DNA of 64,000 nucleotides from Kordia antarctica (GTDB lineage: Bacteria > Bacteroidota > Bacteroidia > Flavobacteriales > Flavobacteriaceae). Positions within the stretch are counted from its first letter, which is position 1. Every line of letters begins with the position of its first letter. The translations under genes were made by a program, and so were the position numbers. Below, in pieces: positions 15,845 to 24,414 of the stretch. The stretch spans positions 2,757,501-2,821,500 of the forward strand of contig NZ_CP019288.1 in the NCBI RefSeq assembly GCF_009901525.1, in the 5' to 3' direction. A model generated the notes under the pieces. That model worked only from the letters and a program-made list of their open reading frames with translations, did no database searches and was not told the DNA's origin.

Positions 15845-18184
15845 ATGAAAACCAAGTACCTATTCCTTTTTATCTTTCTACTAAGCTCAGTCAGCGCCTT
15901 TTGTCAACAAGAAAAAAATGTTGAAGATGAATACGCTGCCTATTTTACACTTCCAAGAGAAGCTTTATATGTACACTTAAACAAAACAACCTATTTTAAA
16001 GGAGAAGAAATTTGGTTTAAAGGATATACATATGACCAAAAAAATCAACTGACCTCAAAAGCGACAACAAATATTAATGTTGGCATTTATGACGAAGCAG
16101 GAAATCAACTCAAAAAATCATTATTTAAAGCAGAAAATGGTGTTATTCAAGGAAACATTGCCGTAGATTCTACGTTTTCAGGAGGAACGTATTATATTAA
16201 AGCGGAAACCAATTGGATGAAGAATTTCAAAGAAAGCAATGCCTTTGTTCAAAAAATTGAAATTATATCTGAGGAAGTTGCTAAAAAAAATACTACTGAA
16301 ACAGAAGCAAATTATGACTTTCAATTTCTGCCAGAAGGCGGACACATGGTAGCAAATACTAAAAACACGATTGGTTTTAAACTCATTAATGAAAGCGGAA
16401 AAGGCGTGAAAGCTTCCGGAATTGTATATGATTCCAACAAAAAGGAAGTTGCTTCATTTGAAGGAAATACGTTTGGTTTAGGAAAATTCTTATTTCAACC
16501 AAAAGCCGATCAAAACTATACTGCGGAGATCAAACTAGAAAATGGAAACGTACTCAATCAAGCGGTACCGAAAGCTAAAAACAGAGGTGTTGCTATGATT
16601 GTAAGCAATCCGTTTCCTGATAAAGTGATTATCAACTTTAACACGAATGCGGAAACATTAAAATCAAATCCTTCAAAGGAATACAAAGTATTAATTCATC
16701 AAAACGGAAACTTAAAAACGATTGCTTTCGCGTTTGAAAATGCTACTGAAAAAATAATCAGTATTCCTAAAAAAGAACTCTTTAAAGGCATCAATACGAT
16801 TACCGTTTTTGATGATAAGAACACTCCAATTTTAGAACGTTTATTCTTCAATGATTTCTTCACAAAGAAAGCTAAAATCCACGTTTCTAAATTGAATATG
16901 TTGAATGATTCTATTCTATTTTCCATCAGCGAATCACAACTAAAAGACAACGCAAATATTAGTATTTCTGTATTGCCAGAAATGACAAAAAGTTACGATC
17001 CAGATCATACTATTGTGTCTAATTTCTATTTAAAATCGCACATAAAAAGTGCTGTGGAAAATCCGCAATACTATTTCCGTGATATGAATAGAAAGAAAAA
17101 ATACGAACTTGATATTTTATTATTGACACAAGGTTGGAGTCGTTACAATTGGGATACTATTTTTGGAGACAAACCCAATGGACTCAATCGTTTTGAGAAC
17201 GGAATTGCGATTAGTGGAACTGTAAATCGTCCGAAACCTGGAGTTGATCGTTTATTTTTATATGCAACAAAAAATCACTCAGCACGATTTATTGAACTTG
17301 ACAAAGATCAAAAATTTACAATTACTAACTTATTTTTGGAAGAAGGCGAAGAAATTCGTTTCTCATACATGACAGAAAAAGGACTTTTTAAAAAACCTAG
17401 TGTATACTTGCGATTTAGTGTTTCTGATGAAGAAGACAAGATTTCAGAAACTACTATAAAGGAAAACAGTAAGGTTCAATCAAATTCTGCTGATTTTCAA
17501 CTTCCGGAAAACTTCTTTTATGACAATTCCGAACAATTAGATGCTGTGGTCATTAAAGCGGAAAAAAAGAAAGAAAAAAGAGATCCAATTTTGATCAATG
17601 GAAAAGTAACAGAAATCACAGAAATTGAAACGCAGCGTTACATAAACATTACCGATTTTATCCAATACAACGGTTATAATGTTTCCGAAAACTTAGGAAG
17701 AATTTCTATTACTACAAGAAGAACACCAAAAGCTTCTCCCGTAATCTATTTTGATAACGCCCGACTCAGTAGTTTCAACATTCTATACAATTTGTCTACG
17801 GCAAATGTAGAACGAATTATTATTGACAAAACAGGATTGGGAGAAGGAATGAATGCTGGTTTTGGTGGAGTTATTAAAATTTACACGCGTACAACTCCAT
17901 TATTTAAAAAAGGAGAAGCAGCCGAAATATTTACAGGCAGTACTGCGCCATTTGCGTTTACACCTGCAAAGGAATATTACGCACCAAAATACAGTTCGTA
18001 CCTCAACAATACATTTGAAAAATACGGAGCTATTTCATGGATTCCAGAATTGAAGTTGACAAAAACAAAAGCTGTAAACTTCAAAGTGTATAATACTAAA
18101 ACAAAAAGCATTACACTATTCATTGAAGGAATTACGGAAAGTGGCGATTTAATTTCTGAAAAAAGAACTATTCAAATACGTTAG
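15845..18184 (+). CDS. MG2-domain / TonB-plug-like surface protein
   Basis: 779-residue exported protein with a clear signal peptide (MKTKYLFLFIFLLSSVSAFC). The N-terminal part (~30-140) resembles the MG2 domain of alpha-2-macroglobulins (YVHLNKTTYFKGEEIWFKGY, GGTYYIKAETNW). Further macroglobulin-like beta domains follow, and the C-terminal ~200 residues look like a TonB-receptor plug without barrel (INITDFIQYNGYNVSENLGR, GFGGVIKIYTR). This architecture is widespread in Bacteroidota as periplasmic or outer-membrane partner proteins of unknown substrate; no beta-barrel is present. It stands alone with repeats on both sides. Confidence 0.75.
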   Translation: MKTKYLFLFIFLLSSVSAFCQQEKNVEDEYAAYFTLPREALYVHLNKTTYFKGEEIWFKGYTYDQKNQLTSKATTNINVGIYDEAGNQLKKSLFKAENGVIQGNIAVDSTFSGGTYYIKAETNWMKNFKESNAFVQKIEIISEEVAKKNTTETEANYDFQFLPEGGHMVANTKNTIGFKLINESGKGVKASGIVYDSNKKEVASFEGNTFGLGKFLFQPKADQNYTAEIKLENGNVLNQAVPKAKNRGVAMIVSNPFPDKVIINFNTNAETLKSNPSKEYKVLIHQNGNLKTIAFAFENATEKIISIPKKELFKGINTITVFDDKNTPILERLFFNDFFTKKAKIHVSKLNMLNDSILFSISESQLKDNANISISVLPEMTKSYDPDHTIVSNFYLKSHIKSAVENPQYYFRDMNRKKKYELDILLLTQGWSRYNWDTIFGDKPNGLNRFENGIAISGTVNRPKPGVDRLFLYATKNHSARFIELDKDQKFTITNLFLEEGEEIRFSYMTEKGLFKKPSVYLRFSVSDEEDKISETTIKENSKVQSNSADFQLPENFFYDNSEQLDAVVIKAEKKKEKRDPILINGKVTEITEIETQRYINITDFIQYNGYNVSENLGRISITTRRTPKASPVIYFDNARLSSFNILYNLSTANVERIIIDKTGLGEGMNAGFGGVIKIYTRTTPLFKKGEAAEIFTGSTAPFAFTPAKEYYAPKYSSYLNNTFEKYGAISWIPELKLTKTKAVNFKVYNTKTKSITLFIEGITESGDLISEKRTIQIR

Positions 18185-18235
18185 TTGAATTTGAAAATGT
18201 GATAATTTGATGATTTGATAATTACTAAAAGTACT

Positions 18236-18255
18236 TGCACTGAGCTGAGTCGAAG
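18236..18255. repeat. REP-like element (inverted CTTCGACT family)
   Basis: TGCACTGAGCTGAGTCGAAG is the reverse form of the CTTCGACTNCGCTCA word found at 6160, 40691 and 49722. Intergenic, after the gene ending at 18184. Confidence 0.5.
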
Positions 18256-18345
18256 TGAAGTGACACCAACAGTAAAATTCTAGTTTAAAAGTTGAAAGGT
18301 TTATAAGTTTATCTAATGTGTAAATAATTCACATACTAAAATACT

Positions 18346-18415
18346 AAGAGCGACAGCGAGTCTAAAAGCAAAGCGATACTATAGGCGAAGCCGAGTCCAA
18401 AAGCGAAACGAGTCT
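18346..18415. repeat. Four degenerate 17-18-bp tandem units
   Basis: Units AAGAGCGACAGCGAGTCT, AAAAGCAAAGCGATACT, ATAGGCGAAGCCGAGTCC and AAAAGCGAAACGAGTCT follow without gaps and end at the stop of the minus-strand gene at 18414. The second unit repeats a word from 15720-15736 almost exactly. Confidence 0.7.
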
Positions 18416-18926
18416 AGACTTCTTCATTTTTAATTTTCCGCTGATAATAAAAAGCAGGCAACAAAATTAAAACGAAAAGTGGTTGAATTAAAAAGCGGCG
18501 AACGTAAAATGTAAGCAAATAATCTTCCGATAAATTGTGCTGAATGAAGTAGAAATATAGCGCGACCAAAATCGCGAAAGCAGCCACATACAAACCTATA
18601 GAAAACTTGAGTACATGCATATTTTCAAATGCGATATAAATAATTCCTAAAGAAATAATCATATTCAGCGCATATCTAAAAATGTGATTCAAAAATAAGA
18701 GCCAAGCATTATAATCGGGAATGTTTGCTTGTAAATAAGCATCATGTTTAAAAAAACTTAGAAAAGGATCATAAAAAAGTTCGTTCTCAAAAGCTCTAAT
18801 CAACACGAGCAATCCGAAAAGGAAACCAATAACGATATATTTCCAAACTTTTTTCACACGTTTAAATTTTATTAATTGTTTGATTTTAAGAAATTTAGAA
18901 CGTGTGTAACCACTTCGTTCTCTCAT
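18414..18926 (-). CDS. Exosortase F-associated membrane protein
   Basis: Partner of exosortase F, found next to xrtF in Flavobacteria; its exact role in sorting is not known. 170 residues from the ATG at 18926; a GTG at 18857 would remove a basic lead-in and fit the usual start of the family. Four to five membrane helices (IVIGFLFGLLVLIRAFEN, YALNMIISLGIIYIAFEN, IGLYVAAFAILVALYFYFI, FLIQPLFVLILLPAFYY). The motif LFYDPF after helix 1 and NHIFRY before helix 2 are typical. It lies 62 bases downstream of xrtF on the same strand. Confidence 0.85.
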   Translation of the reverse strand: MRERSGYTRSKFLKIKQLIKFKRVKKVWKYIVIGFLFGLLVLIRAFENELFYDPFLSFFKHDAYLQANIPDYNAWLLFLNHIFRYALNMIISLGIIYIAFENMHVLKFSIGLYVAAFAILVALYFYFIQHNLSEDYLLTFYVRRFLIQPLFVLILLPAFYYQRKIKNEEV

Positions 18927-18988
18927 TAAAAATTTTAAACATTTCCTATGGTAAATGTATTTTTAAAATTTATTAATATTCGTTTCAT

Positions 18989-19516
18989 TTACTTTTTTGA
19001 AAATTTCTGAACCCAAAACATCCACAATAAAAAAACCATTCCGTAAATAATTGTTGGAAATACAATTTGATGCAATACATATTCTTGTTCAGGAAAACGA
19101 TACAATCCAATACCTAAAATCACAATTCGCACCAGATTTGCCAAATACACTAAAATGCTTCCGATAATGACAAAAAGCAGTGTGTTTTTCAGATTTCCTG
19201 TAAAGGCAATTACAAATGTGATGAATAAAATTAAAACACTCACAGAATTGCAACCTTCTACAATACGACCAACATATTTGTCATGTACCAACAACTTCAT
19301 CGTAGGTTCCGTTTCGTGTTGTACCACCGAAGTTTCATATCCAAAAGCATTGATAATACGTTCTGTTTGATGTGAAACAATGCGCGTAATTCCATCAGGT
19401 TCGCCATCAAAATTTGACAAATACAAACTATATGCATACGTAAGTATTGCATACGTAATGAAGAATTTTATAATAAATCCTACTGCCGATTTATATCGTT
19501 TTATGCTCTCTAACAA
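18989..19516 (-). CDS. xrtF: Exosortase F (XrtF)
   Basis: Membrane cysteine protease/transpeptidase of the exosortase family that recognises a C-terminal sorting signal and probably links cleavage to surface attachment. 175 residues with several helices. The catalytic set is visible: Cys in VEGCNSVSVL (~86), Arg in LANLVRIVILG (~131) and His in YVLHQIVFPT (~150). The frame starts at a TTG (19516); no in-frame ATG precedes the first helix, so the alternative start appears real. No substrate with the matching C-terminal signal is in the window; the repeat-rich secreted protein at 61153 instead carries a T9SS tail. Confidence 0.9.
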   Translation of the reverse strand: MLESIKRYKSAVGFIIKFFITYAILTYAYSLYLSNFDGEPDGITRIVSHQTERIINAFGYETSVVQHETEPTMKLLVHDKYVGRIVEGCNSVSVLILFITFVIAFTGNLKNTLLFVIIGSILVYLANLVRIVILGIGLYRFPEQEYVLHQIVFPTIIYGMVFLLWMFWVQKFSKK

Positions 19517-19656
19517 AATTGTAATTATGGTTCAGACTTCTACAAACTTACTGTAAAAGCTATTGAAAATCTCACAAATCCTATAAATTTTGTAGGTTTC
19601 GTTTTGAATGCAACTTTATTCATGTTGCCGTGAAAGATTTTTAGAATTTTTTCGAC

Positions 19657-19664
19657 TATTTTTG
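19657..19664 (+). promoter_or_regulatory. -7 element of the GAF-protein promoter
   Basis: TATTTTTG fits the Bacteroidota TAnnTTTG -7 box and lies 23 bases before the ATG at 19687. No good TTG is at the expected -33 distance. Confidence 0.4.
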
Positions 19665-19686
19665 TCAGCATTAAAGATGATAACAC

Positions 19687-20145
19687 ATGAAATTAGCAAT
19701 ATATAAACCCGAAATTGTTACCATAATATCAAACACGGAACTTTCCGTAACCGATCGTATGACCAAAGTATGTGAAGTATTACAAGAAAATATTTCGCAT
19801 TACGATTGGGTTGGGTTTTACTTCAAAAACGGAGACAAACCAGAACTAAAATTAAGAGCTTTTGCAGGCGAACCAACAGATCACACGATCATTCCATTTG
19901 GAAAAGGAATTTGCGGTCAAGTAGCAGTTTCTAACGAAAACTTTTTAGTGCCAGATGTAAAAGCGCAAGACAATTACATTGCGTGTAGCATTTATGTAAA
20001 AGCGGAAATTGTAATTCCTTTATTTGTCAATGGAAAAAACATTGGTCAAATTGATATTGATTCGCACACGCCAGATCCATTTACAAAAGAAGACGAAGAA
20101 TTTTTAGAATTTATCAATGCGAAAGTTGCAGAGATGCTTTCGTAA
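19687..20145 (+). CDS. msrC: GAF-domain protein, probable free methionine-R-sulfoxide reductase
   Basis: 152-residue single GAF domain that in this family reduces free Met-R-sulfoxide using active-site cysteines. The signature blocks are present: HYDWVGFYFKNG, FGKGICGQVA with a Cys (~78), LVPDVKAQDNYIACSIYVKA with a second Cys (~102) and EIVIPLFVNGKNIGQIDIDS. Compared with the E. coli enzyme the resolving Cys between them is not evident, and NYIACSIYVKAE replaces the usual GHIACDAASRSE, so the activity may differ. Cytosolic, no operon partner. Confidence 0.75.
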   Translation: MKLAIYKPEIVTIISNTELSVTDRMTKVCEVLQENISHYDWVGFYFKNGDKPELKLRAFAGEPTDHTIIPFGKGICGQVAVSNENFLVPDVKAQDNYIACSIYVKAEIVIPLFVNGKNIGQIDIDSHTPDPFTKEDEEFLEFINAKVAEMLS

Positions 20146-20163
20146 GTTTTGAGCTTCTAGTAG

Positions 20164-20184
20164 TGCACTTCGGCAAGCTCAGTG
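20164..20184. repeat. REP-like element
   Basis: The word TGCACTTCGGCAAGCTCAGTG, with inner dyad CACTT/AGTG, is a divergent member of the CTTCG...GCTCAGTG family. It lies 20 bases behind the GAF gene. The rest of 20185-20379 is AT-rich with nothing recognisable. Confidence 0.4.
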
Positions 20185-20379
20185 TAAAATATTGAGATAC
20201 TTTTGAAGTAAATTTTTATTAAAAAGTTGTGGGAATATTAAGTTAAATATTGAAATTACACTTTCATTTTCATGAAGATAATAATCAAAAATAGATCAAG
20301 TTTTTGGATATACATTTCATTTTCTGATACGCAACTCAAAATAAGTTGTATTTCTCTATTTTTTCTTCCCATATGAAGA

Positions 20380-20408
20380 TTGTTTTTAGGTGTTAATTAC
20401 TACTTTTG
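20380..20408 (+). promoter_or_regulatory. purH promoter
   Basis: TTG at 20380-20382 and TACTTTTG at 20401-20408 are spaced by 18 bases, matching the Bacteroidota -33/-7 consensus (TTG...TAnnTTTG). Transcription would start near 20414, about 30 bases before the ATG. Confidence 0.6.
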
Positions 20409-20444
20409 CAAATTCACAACAACACACTAAACAACGCAACTCGA

Positions 20445-21977
20445 ATGAATTCCCAAAAACAAGCAACCTCCGCTTTAATTTCGGTTTTTAGCAAAGACGG
20501 ATTAGCCCCAATTGTTGAAAAACTGCATGCTTTAAACATTACTATGTATTCTACTGGCGGTACAGAAAAGTTTATCAAAGACCTTGGTATTCCTGTCGTT
20601 CCCGTAGAAGATGTAACGTCGTATCCTTCTATTTTGGGCGGACGCGTAAAAACATTGCATCCTAAAGTATTTGGAGGAATTCTAAATCGTCAAAATAACG
20701 AAAGTGATGTTGCCGAATTAGCGGAATATGAAATTCCACAACTTGACATTGTCATTGTAGATTTATATCCGTTTGAAAAAACAGTCGCATCTGGCGCAAG
20801 CGAAGAAGACATTATTGAAAAAATTGATATCGGAGGAATTTCTTTAATTAGAGCTGCCGCGAAAAACTTTGCAGATGTACTTTGTGTATCTTCTGTAAAC
20901 GATTACGGAACTTTTTTAAACTTGTTAGAAACGCAAGAAGGGAATTTTTCTATAGAAGATAGAAAAGCATTTGCTGCAAAAGCATTTAATGTTTCTTCTC
21001 ATTACGACACAGCTATTTTTAACTATTTTAATAAAAATCATGAAATAGCAGCGTTGAAAATAAGTGAAAACAACGGAAAAGTATTGCGTTACGGAGAAAA
21101 TCCACACCAACGCGGATTCTTCTTTGGAAACTTTGATGAGATGTTTGAAAAGCTTCACGGAAAAGAATTAAGCTATAACAACTTATTAGATGTAGATGCA
21201 GCCGTTAACTTAATGAACGAGTTTACAAACGACGATCCAACATTTGCTGTTTTAAAACATAACAACGCTTGTGGTTTTGCAACTCGCGCAACCATTCACC
21301 AAGCATATGTAGATGCATTAGCGGGCGATCCAGTTTCTGCTTTTGGTGGCGTTTTAATTGCAAATAAGAAAATTGACAAAGCAACTGCCGAAGAAATTCA
21401 CAAACTATTCTGCGAAGTTGTTATTGCGCCATCCTATGATGAAGATGCTTTGAAAATTTTAAAAGGAAAGAAAAACAGAATCATTTTAATTCAAAATGAA
21501 GTAGCATTGCCAGAAATGCAAGTACGTTCATGTTTGAATGGTGTTTTGGTACAAGATAAAAATGCTAAAACAGATGTTTTAGAAGATTTAACATATGCTA
21601 CCAACAATAAACCAACAGATGCGCAGTTAGAAGATTTATTATTCGCTTCTAAATTGTGCAAACACACAAAATCGAACACAATTGTTTTGGTAAAAAACAA
21701 GCAATTATGTGCGAGCGGAACTGGACAAACAAGTAGAGTTGACGCGTTGAATCAATCTATAGTAAAAGCAACCAATTTCAAGTTCGATTTAAACGGAGCT
21801 GTGATGGCGAGTGATGCTTTTTTCCCGTTTCCTGATTGTGTAGAAATTGCAGGAAATGCAGGAATTGAAGCGGTAATTCAGCCTGGCGGATCAATAAAAG
21901 ATCAATTGAGCATTGATTATTGCAATTCAGCTAATATTGCAATGGTATTTACAGGTACAAGACATTTTAAACATTAA
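20445..21977 (+). CDS. purH: Bifunctional AICAR formyltransferase / IMP cyclohydrolase
   Basis: Catalyses the last two steps of purine synthesis, AICAR to FAICAR to IMP. 510 residues from the ATG at 20445 (a TTG 39 bases upstream lies inside the promoter and is rejected). N-terminal MGS-like IMP cyclohydrolase domain (MYSTGGTEKFIKDLGIPV, GGRVKTLHPKVFGGIL) and C-terminal AICARFT domain with the catalytic Lys-His and Asn in LKHNNACGFATR, and GDPVSAFGGVLIAN and GTGQTSRVDAL blocks. Full length, stop 66 bases before mreB, whose own promoter starts right behind the stop. Confidence 0.97.
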   Translation: MNSQKQATSALISVFSKDGLAPIVEKLHALNITMYSTGGTEKFIKDLGIPVVPVEDVTSYPSILGGRVKTLHPKVFGGILNRQNNESDVAELAEYEIPQLDIVIVDLYPFEKTVASGASEEDIIEKIDIGGISLIRAAAKNFADVLCVSSVNDYGTFLNLLETQEGNFSIEDRKAFAAKAFNVSSHYDTAIFNYFNKNHEIAALKISENNGKVLRYGENPHQRGFFFGNFDEMFEKLHGKELSYNNLLDVDAAVNLMNEFTNDDPTFAVLKHNNACGFATRATIHQAYVDALAGDPVSAFGGVLIANKKIDKATAEEIHKLFCEVVIAPSYDEDALKILKGKKNRIILIQNEVALPEMQVRSCLNGVLVQDKNAKTDVLEDLTYATNNKPTDAQLEDLLFASKLCKHTKSNTIVLVKNKQLCASGTGQTSRVDALNQSIVKATNFKFDLNGAVMASDAFFPFPDCVEIAGNAGIEAVIQPGGSIKDQLSIDYCNSANIAMVFTGTRHFKH

Positions 21978-21985
21978 TTTTTTCA

Positions 21986-21993
21986 TACCTTTG
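21986..21993 (+). promoter_or_regulatory. -7 element in front of mreB
   Basis: TACCTTTG fits TAnnTTTG exactly and starts 9 bases after the purH stop, 51 bases before the mreB ATG. It suggests that the elongation operon is transcribed separately from purH. Confidence 0.5.
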
Positions 21994-22043
21994 TAAGTCA
22001 CTAAAAATGAATTACAAAACATATAAAACAACAGATAAAGCAC

Positions 22044-23072
22044 ATGGGATTTTTTGATTTCTTAATGGAGGAAATAGCAATAGATTTAGGAACTGCAAAC
22101 ACGTTAATCATTCACAATGATAAAGTGGTTGTCGACAGTCCATCTATTGTCGCCAGAGATAGAGTATCTAACAAAATAATTGCTGTCGGACAGGAAGCTG
22201 CGCTGATGCAAGGAAAAACCCATGAGAATATCAAAACAATTCGCCCGTTAAAGGATGGAGTTATTGCTGATTTTGATGCATCAGAGCAGATGATTAGTAT
22301 GTTTATTAAAAATATTCCTGCGCTTAAAAAGAAATGGTTTCCGCCTTCACTTCGAATGGTTATTTGTATTCCTTCAGGAATTACAGAAGTAGAAATGCGA
22401 GCGGTAAAAGAATCTGCAGAGCGTGTAAACGGAAAAGAAGTGTATTTAATACATGAGCCAATGGCAGCAGCTATTGGTATTGGTGTCGATATTATGCAAC
22501 CAAAAGGAAACATGATTGTTGATATCGGTGGTGGAACTACAGAAATTGCCGTGATTGCTTTAGGTGGAATTGTCTGTGACAAATCTGTAAAAGTAGCTGG
22601 TGATGTATTTACCAACGATATTGTATACTACATGCGTACGCAACACAACTTGTATGTTGGAGAACGTACTGCGGAAAAAATTAAGATTCAAATTGGAGCA
22701 GCAACGGAAGATTTAGAAGTTCCGCCTGAAGAAATGTCGGTTCAAGGGCGTGATTTACTCACAGGAAAACCAAAGCAAGTTCAGATCTCTTATAGAGAAG
22801 TTGCCAAAGCCTTAGACAAATCTATTTTACGTATTGAAGATGCGGTAATGGAAACGTTGTCACAAACGCCTCCAGAATTAGCAGCTGATATTTACAACAC
22901 AGGAATTTATCTTGCTGGTGGTGGATCTATGTTACGCGGATTGGACAAACGGCTGTCTCAAAAAACAGATTTACCTGTATATATTGCCGAAGATCCATTG
23001 CGTGCCGTTGTACGTGGAACAGGAATTACCCTGAAAAACTTAAGCAAATTCAAAAGTGTATTGATCAAATAA
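22044..23072 (+). CDS. mreB: Rod-shape actin MreB
   Basis: Bacterial actin that guides cell-wall elongation along the inner membrane. 342 residues; nucleotide-binding motifs are present: phosphate-1 (AIDLGTANTLI), phosphate-2 (MIVDIGGGTTEIAVI) and adenosine (YLAGGGSMLRGLDK). The N-terminal MGFFDFLMEE is an amphipathic membrane-binding end. First gene of mreB-mreC-mreD-PBP2-rodA, all on the plus strand with gaps under 15 bases or overlaps. Confidence 0.98.
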   Translation: MGFFDFLMEEIAIDLGTANTLIIHNDKVVVDSPSIVARDRVSNKIIAVGQEAALMQGKTHENIKTIRPLKDGVIADFDASEQMISMFIKNIPALKKKWFPPSLRMVICIPSGITEVEMRAVKESAERVNGKEVYLIHEPMAAAIGIGVDIMQPKGNMIVDIGGGTTEIAVIALGGIVCDKSVKVAGDVFTNDIVYYMRTQHNLYVGERTAEKIKIQIGAATEDLEVPPEEMSVQGRDLLTGKPKQVQISYREVAKALDKSILRIEDAVMETLSQTPPELAADIYNTGIYLAGGGSMLRGLDKRLSQKTDLPVYIAEDPLRAVVRGTGITLKNLSKFKSVLIK

Positions 23073-23086
23073 GAACATAAAAGTAC

Positions 23087-23908
23087 ATGCAACAGATTAT
23101 TAATTTTCTGATAAAGAATAAAAACTTTATTCTCTTCATGCTGTTGCTGTTTGTATCGCTTGTTTTTACGATTCAATCACATTCTTATCATAAAAGTAAA
23201 TTCATCAATTCTGCCAATTGGCTCTCAGGTGGTATTTATGAAAATGCAAATGATCTTTCTTCATATCTATCCTTAAAATCTGAAAATGAAATATTGGTGG
23301 AGGAAAATCGTCGGTTGAAAAATATTTTATACAGTAAAGAAGATAGTTTGAGTACAATTCGGTTTATTGATAGTACTTCTTATCCTACTGATTATATGTT
23401 ACGTGCTGCTAAAATCATAAGAAATAGCTATTCAAATCCAAATAATATCCTTTTGATTGACAAAGGAACTTCCGATAGTATTGCTACGGATATGGGCGTA
23501 ATTAACTCTAAAGGTATTATTGGCGTTGTAGATCGTGTTGGCGGAAGTCATGCAACAGTTATTAGTATTTTAAATTCTATTTCTAGAATTAACGCACAAT
23601 TAAAAAATACGTCTCATTTCGGTTCTTTATCGTGGAATGGAAAAGATCCAAATATTGTACAATTAGAAGATTTAGAGAAATTAGCACAATTTAAAGAAAA
23701 TGACACAATTATTACTGGTGGAAATTCTACCTTATTTCCAAAAGGAATTCCCATTGGAATCGTAAAAGATTTTACATTAAACACCACCGAGAATTTATAC
23801 GTCGTAAACGTGCAATTATTCAACGACATGACCAATTTGGAACATGTATTTGTAATTGAAAATTTACACCGAGAAGAAATTGATAACTTATTAGCTCCTG
23901 AAAATTAA
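23087..23908 (+). CDS. mreC: Rod shape-determining protein MreC
   Basis: 273-residue bitopic protein linking MreB to periplasmic wall enzymes. One N-terminal transmembrane helix (NFILFMLLLFVSLVFTI), a coiled coil (LSLKSENEILVEENRRLKN, ~65-90) and the double beta-barrel domain (LLIDKGTSDSIATDMGVINS, KGIIGVVDRVGGSHATVISI, FPKGIPIGIVKDF). It starts 14 bases after mreB and its stop overlaps the mreD start by one base. Confidence 0.96.
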   Translation: MQQIINFLIKNKNFILFMLLLFVSLVFTIQSHSYHKSKFINSANWLSGGIYENANDLSSYLSLKSENEILVEENRRLKNILYSKEDSLSTIRFIDSTSYPTDYMLRAAKIIRNSYSNPNNILLIDKGTSDSIATDMGVINSKGIIGVVDRVGGSHATVISILNSISRINAQLKNTSHFGSLSWNGKDPNIVQLEDLEKLAQFKENDTIITGGNSTLFPKGIPIGIVKDFTLNTTENLYVVNVQLFNDMTNLEHVFVIENLHREEIDNLLAPEN

Positions 23909-24414
23909 TGGGTTCTGTTGTATTTTGGAATAGTCTCCGATTTGTCGTCGCGGTATTAGCGCAAGTATTGATATGCAATCATATCGATTTCTTGGGCTAC
24001 ATAAATCCGTTGGTATATATCTATTTTATATTTCTATTTCCTTTCAACGTAAACAGAAGCTTGTTTCTTGTCTTGGCTTTTTTATTAGGACTTACCATAG
24101 ATATGTTTTCTGATTCAGGTGGCGCAAATGCTGCTGCTTGTTTGGTAATTGCCTACATACGACCTTTTGTATTGCGTTTTGCATTCGGAATTAGTTACGA
24201 ACATCAATCCATAAAACTTGCAAATACAGCTTTCGGACAACGAATGGTTTACATTGTCATTTTAACAGTAATTCATCATTTCGTTTTATTTTCTTTAGAA
24301 ATTTTTAACATTTCTAATATAGTTCTCATCCTTGAAAACACGTTATTCTTTAGTATCTTTACAATTCTAATCATCACATTATCAATAAGTTTATTTAGCC
24401 GAAAAAAATCATGA
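23908..24414 (+). CDS. mreD: Rod shape-determining protein MreD
   Basis: 168-residue inner-membrane protein of about five to six helices. Recognised by order and by typical parts: LICNHIDFLGYINPLVYIYF, LAFLLGLTIDMFSDSGGANA and AACLVIAYIRPFVLRFAFG. One-base overlap with mreC and 4-base ATGA overlap with the PBP2 gene, so the three are translationally coupled. Confidence 0.93.
   Translation: MGSVVFWNSLRFVVAVLAQVLICNHIDFLGYINPLVYIYFIFLFPFNVNRSLFLVLAFLLGLTIDMFSDSGGANAAACLVIAYIRPFVLRFAFGISYEHQSIKLANTAFGQRMVYIVILTVIHHFVLFSLEIFNISNIVLILENTLFFSIFTILIITLSISLFSRKKS

Noticed and set aside
22112..22615. 167-residue frame antisense to mreB and similar antisense frames over groEL, purH, the POT genes and others
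   Set aside because: They mirror codon patterns of strongly conserved genes on the other strand and have no recognisable domain.
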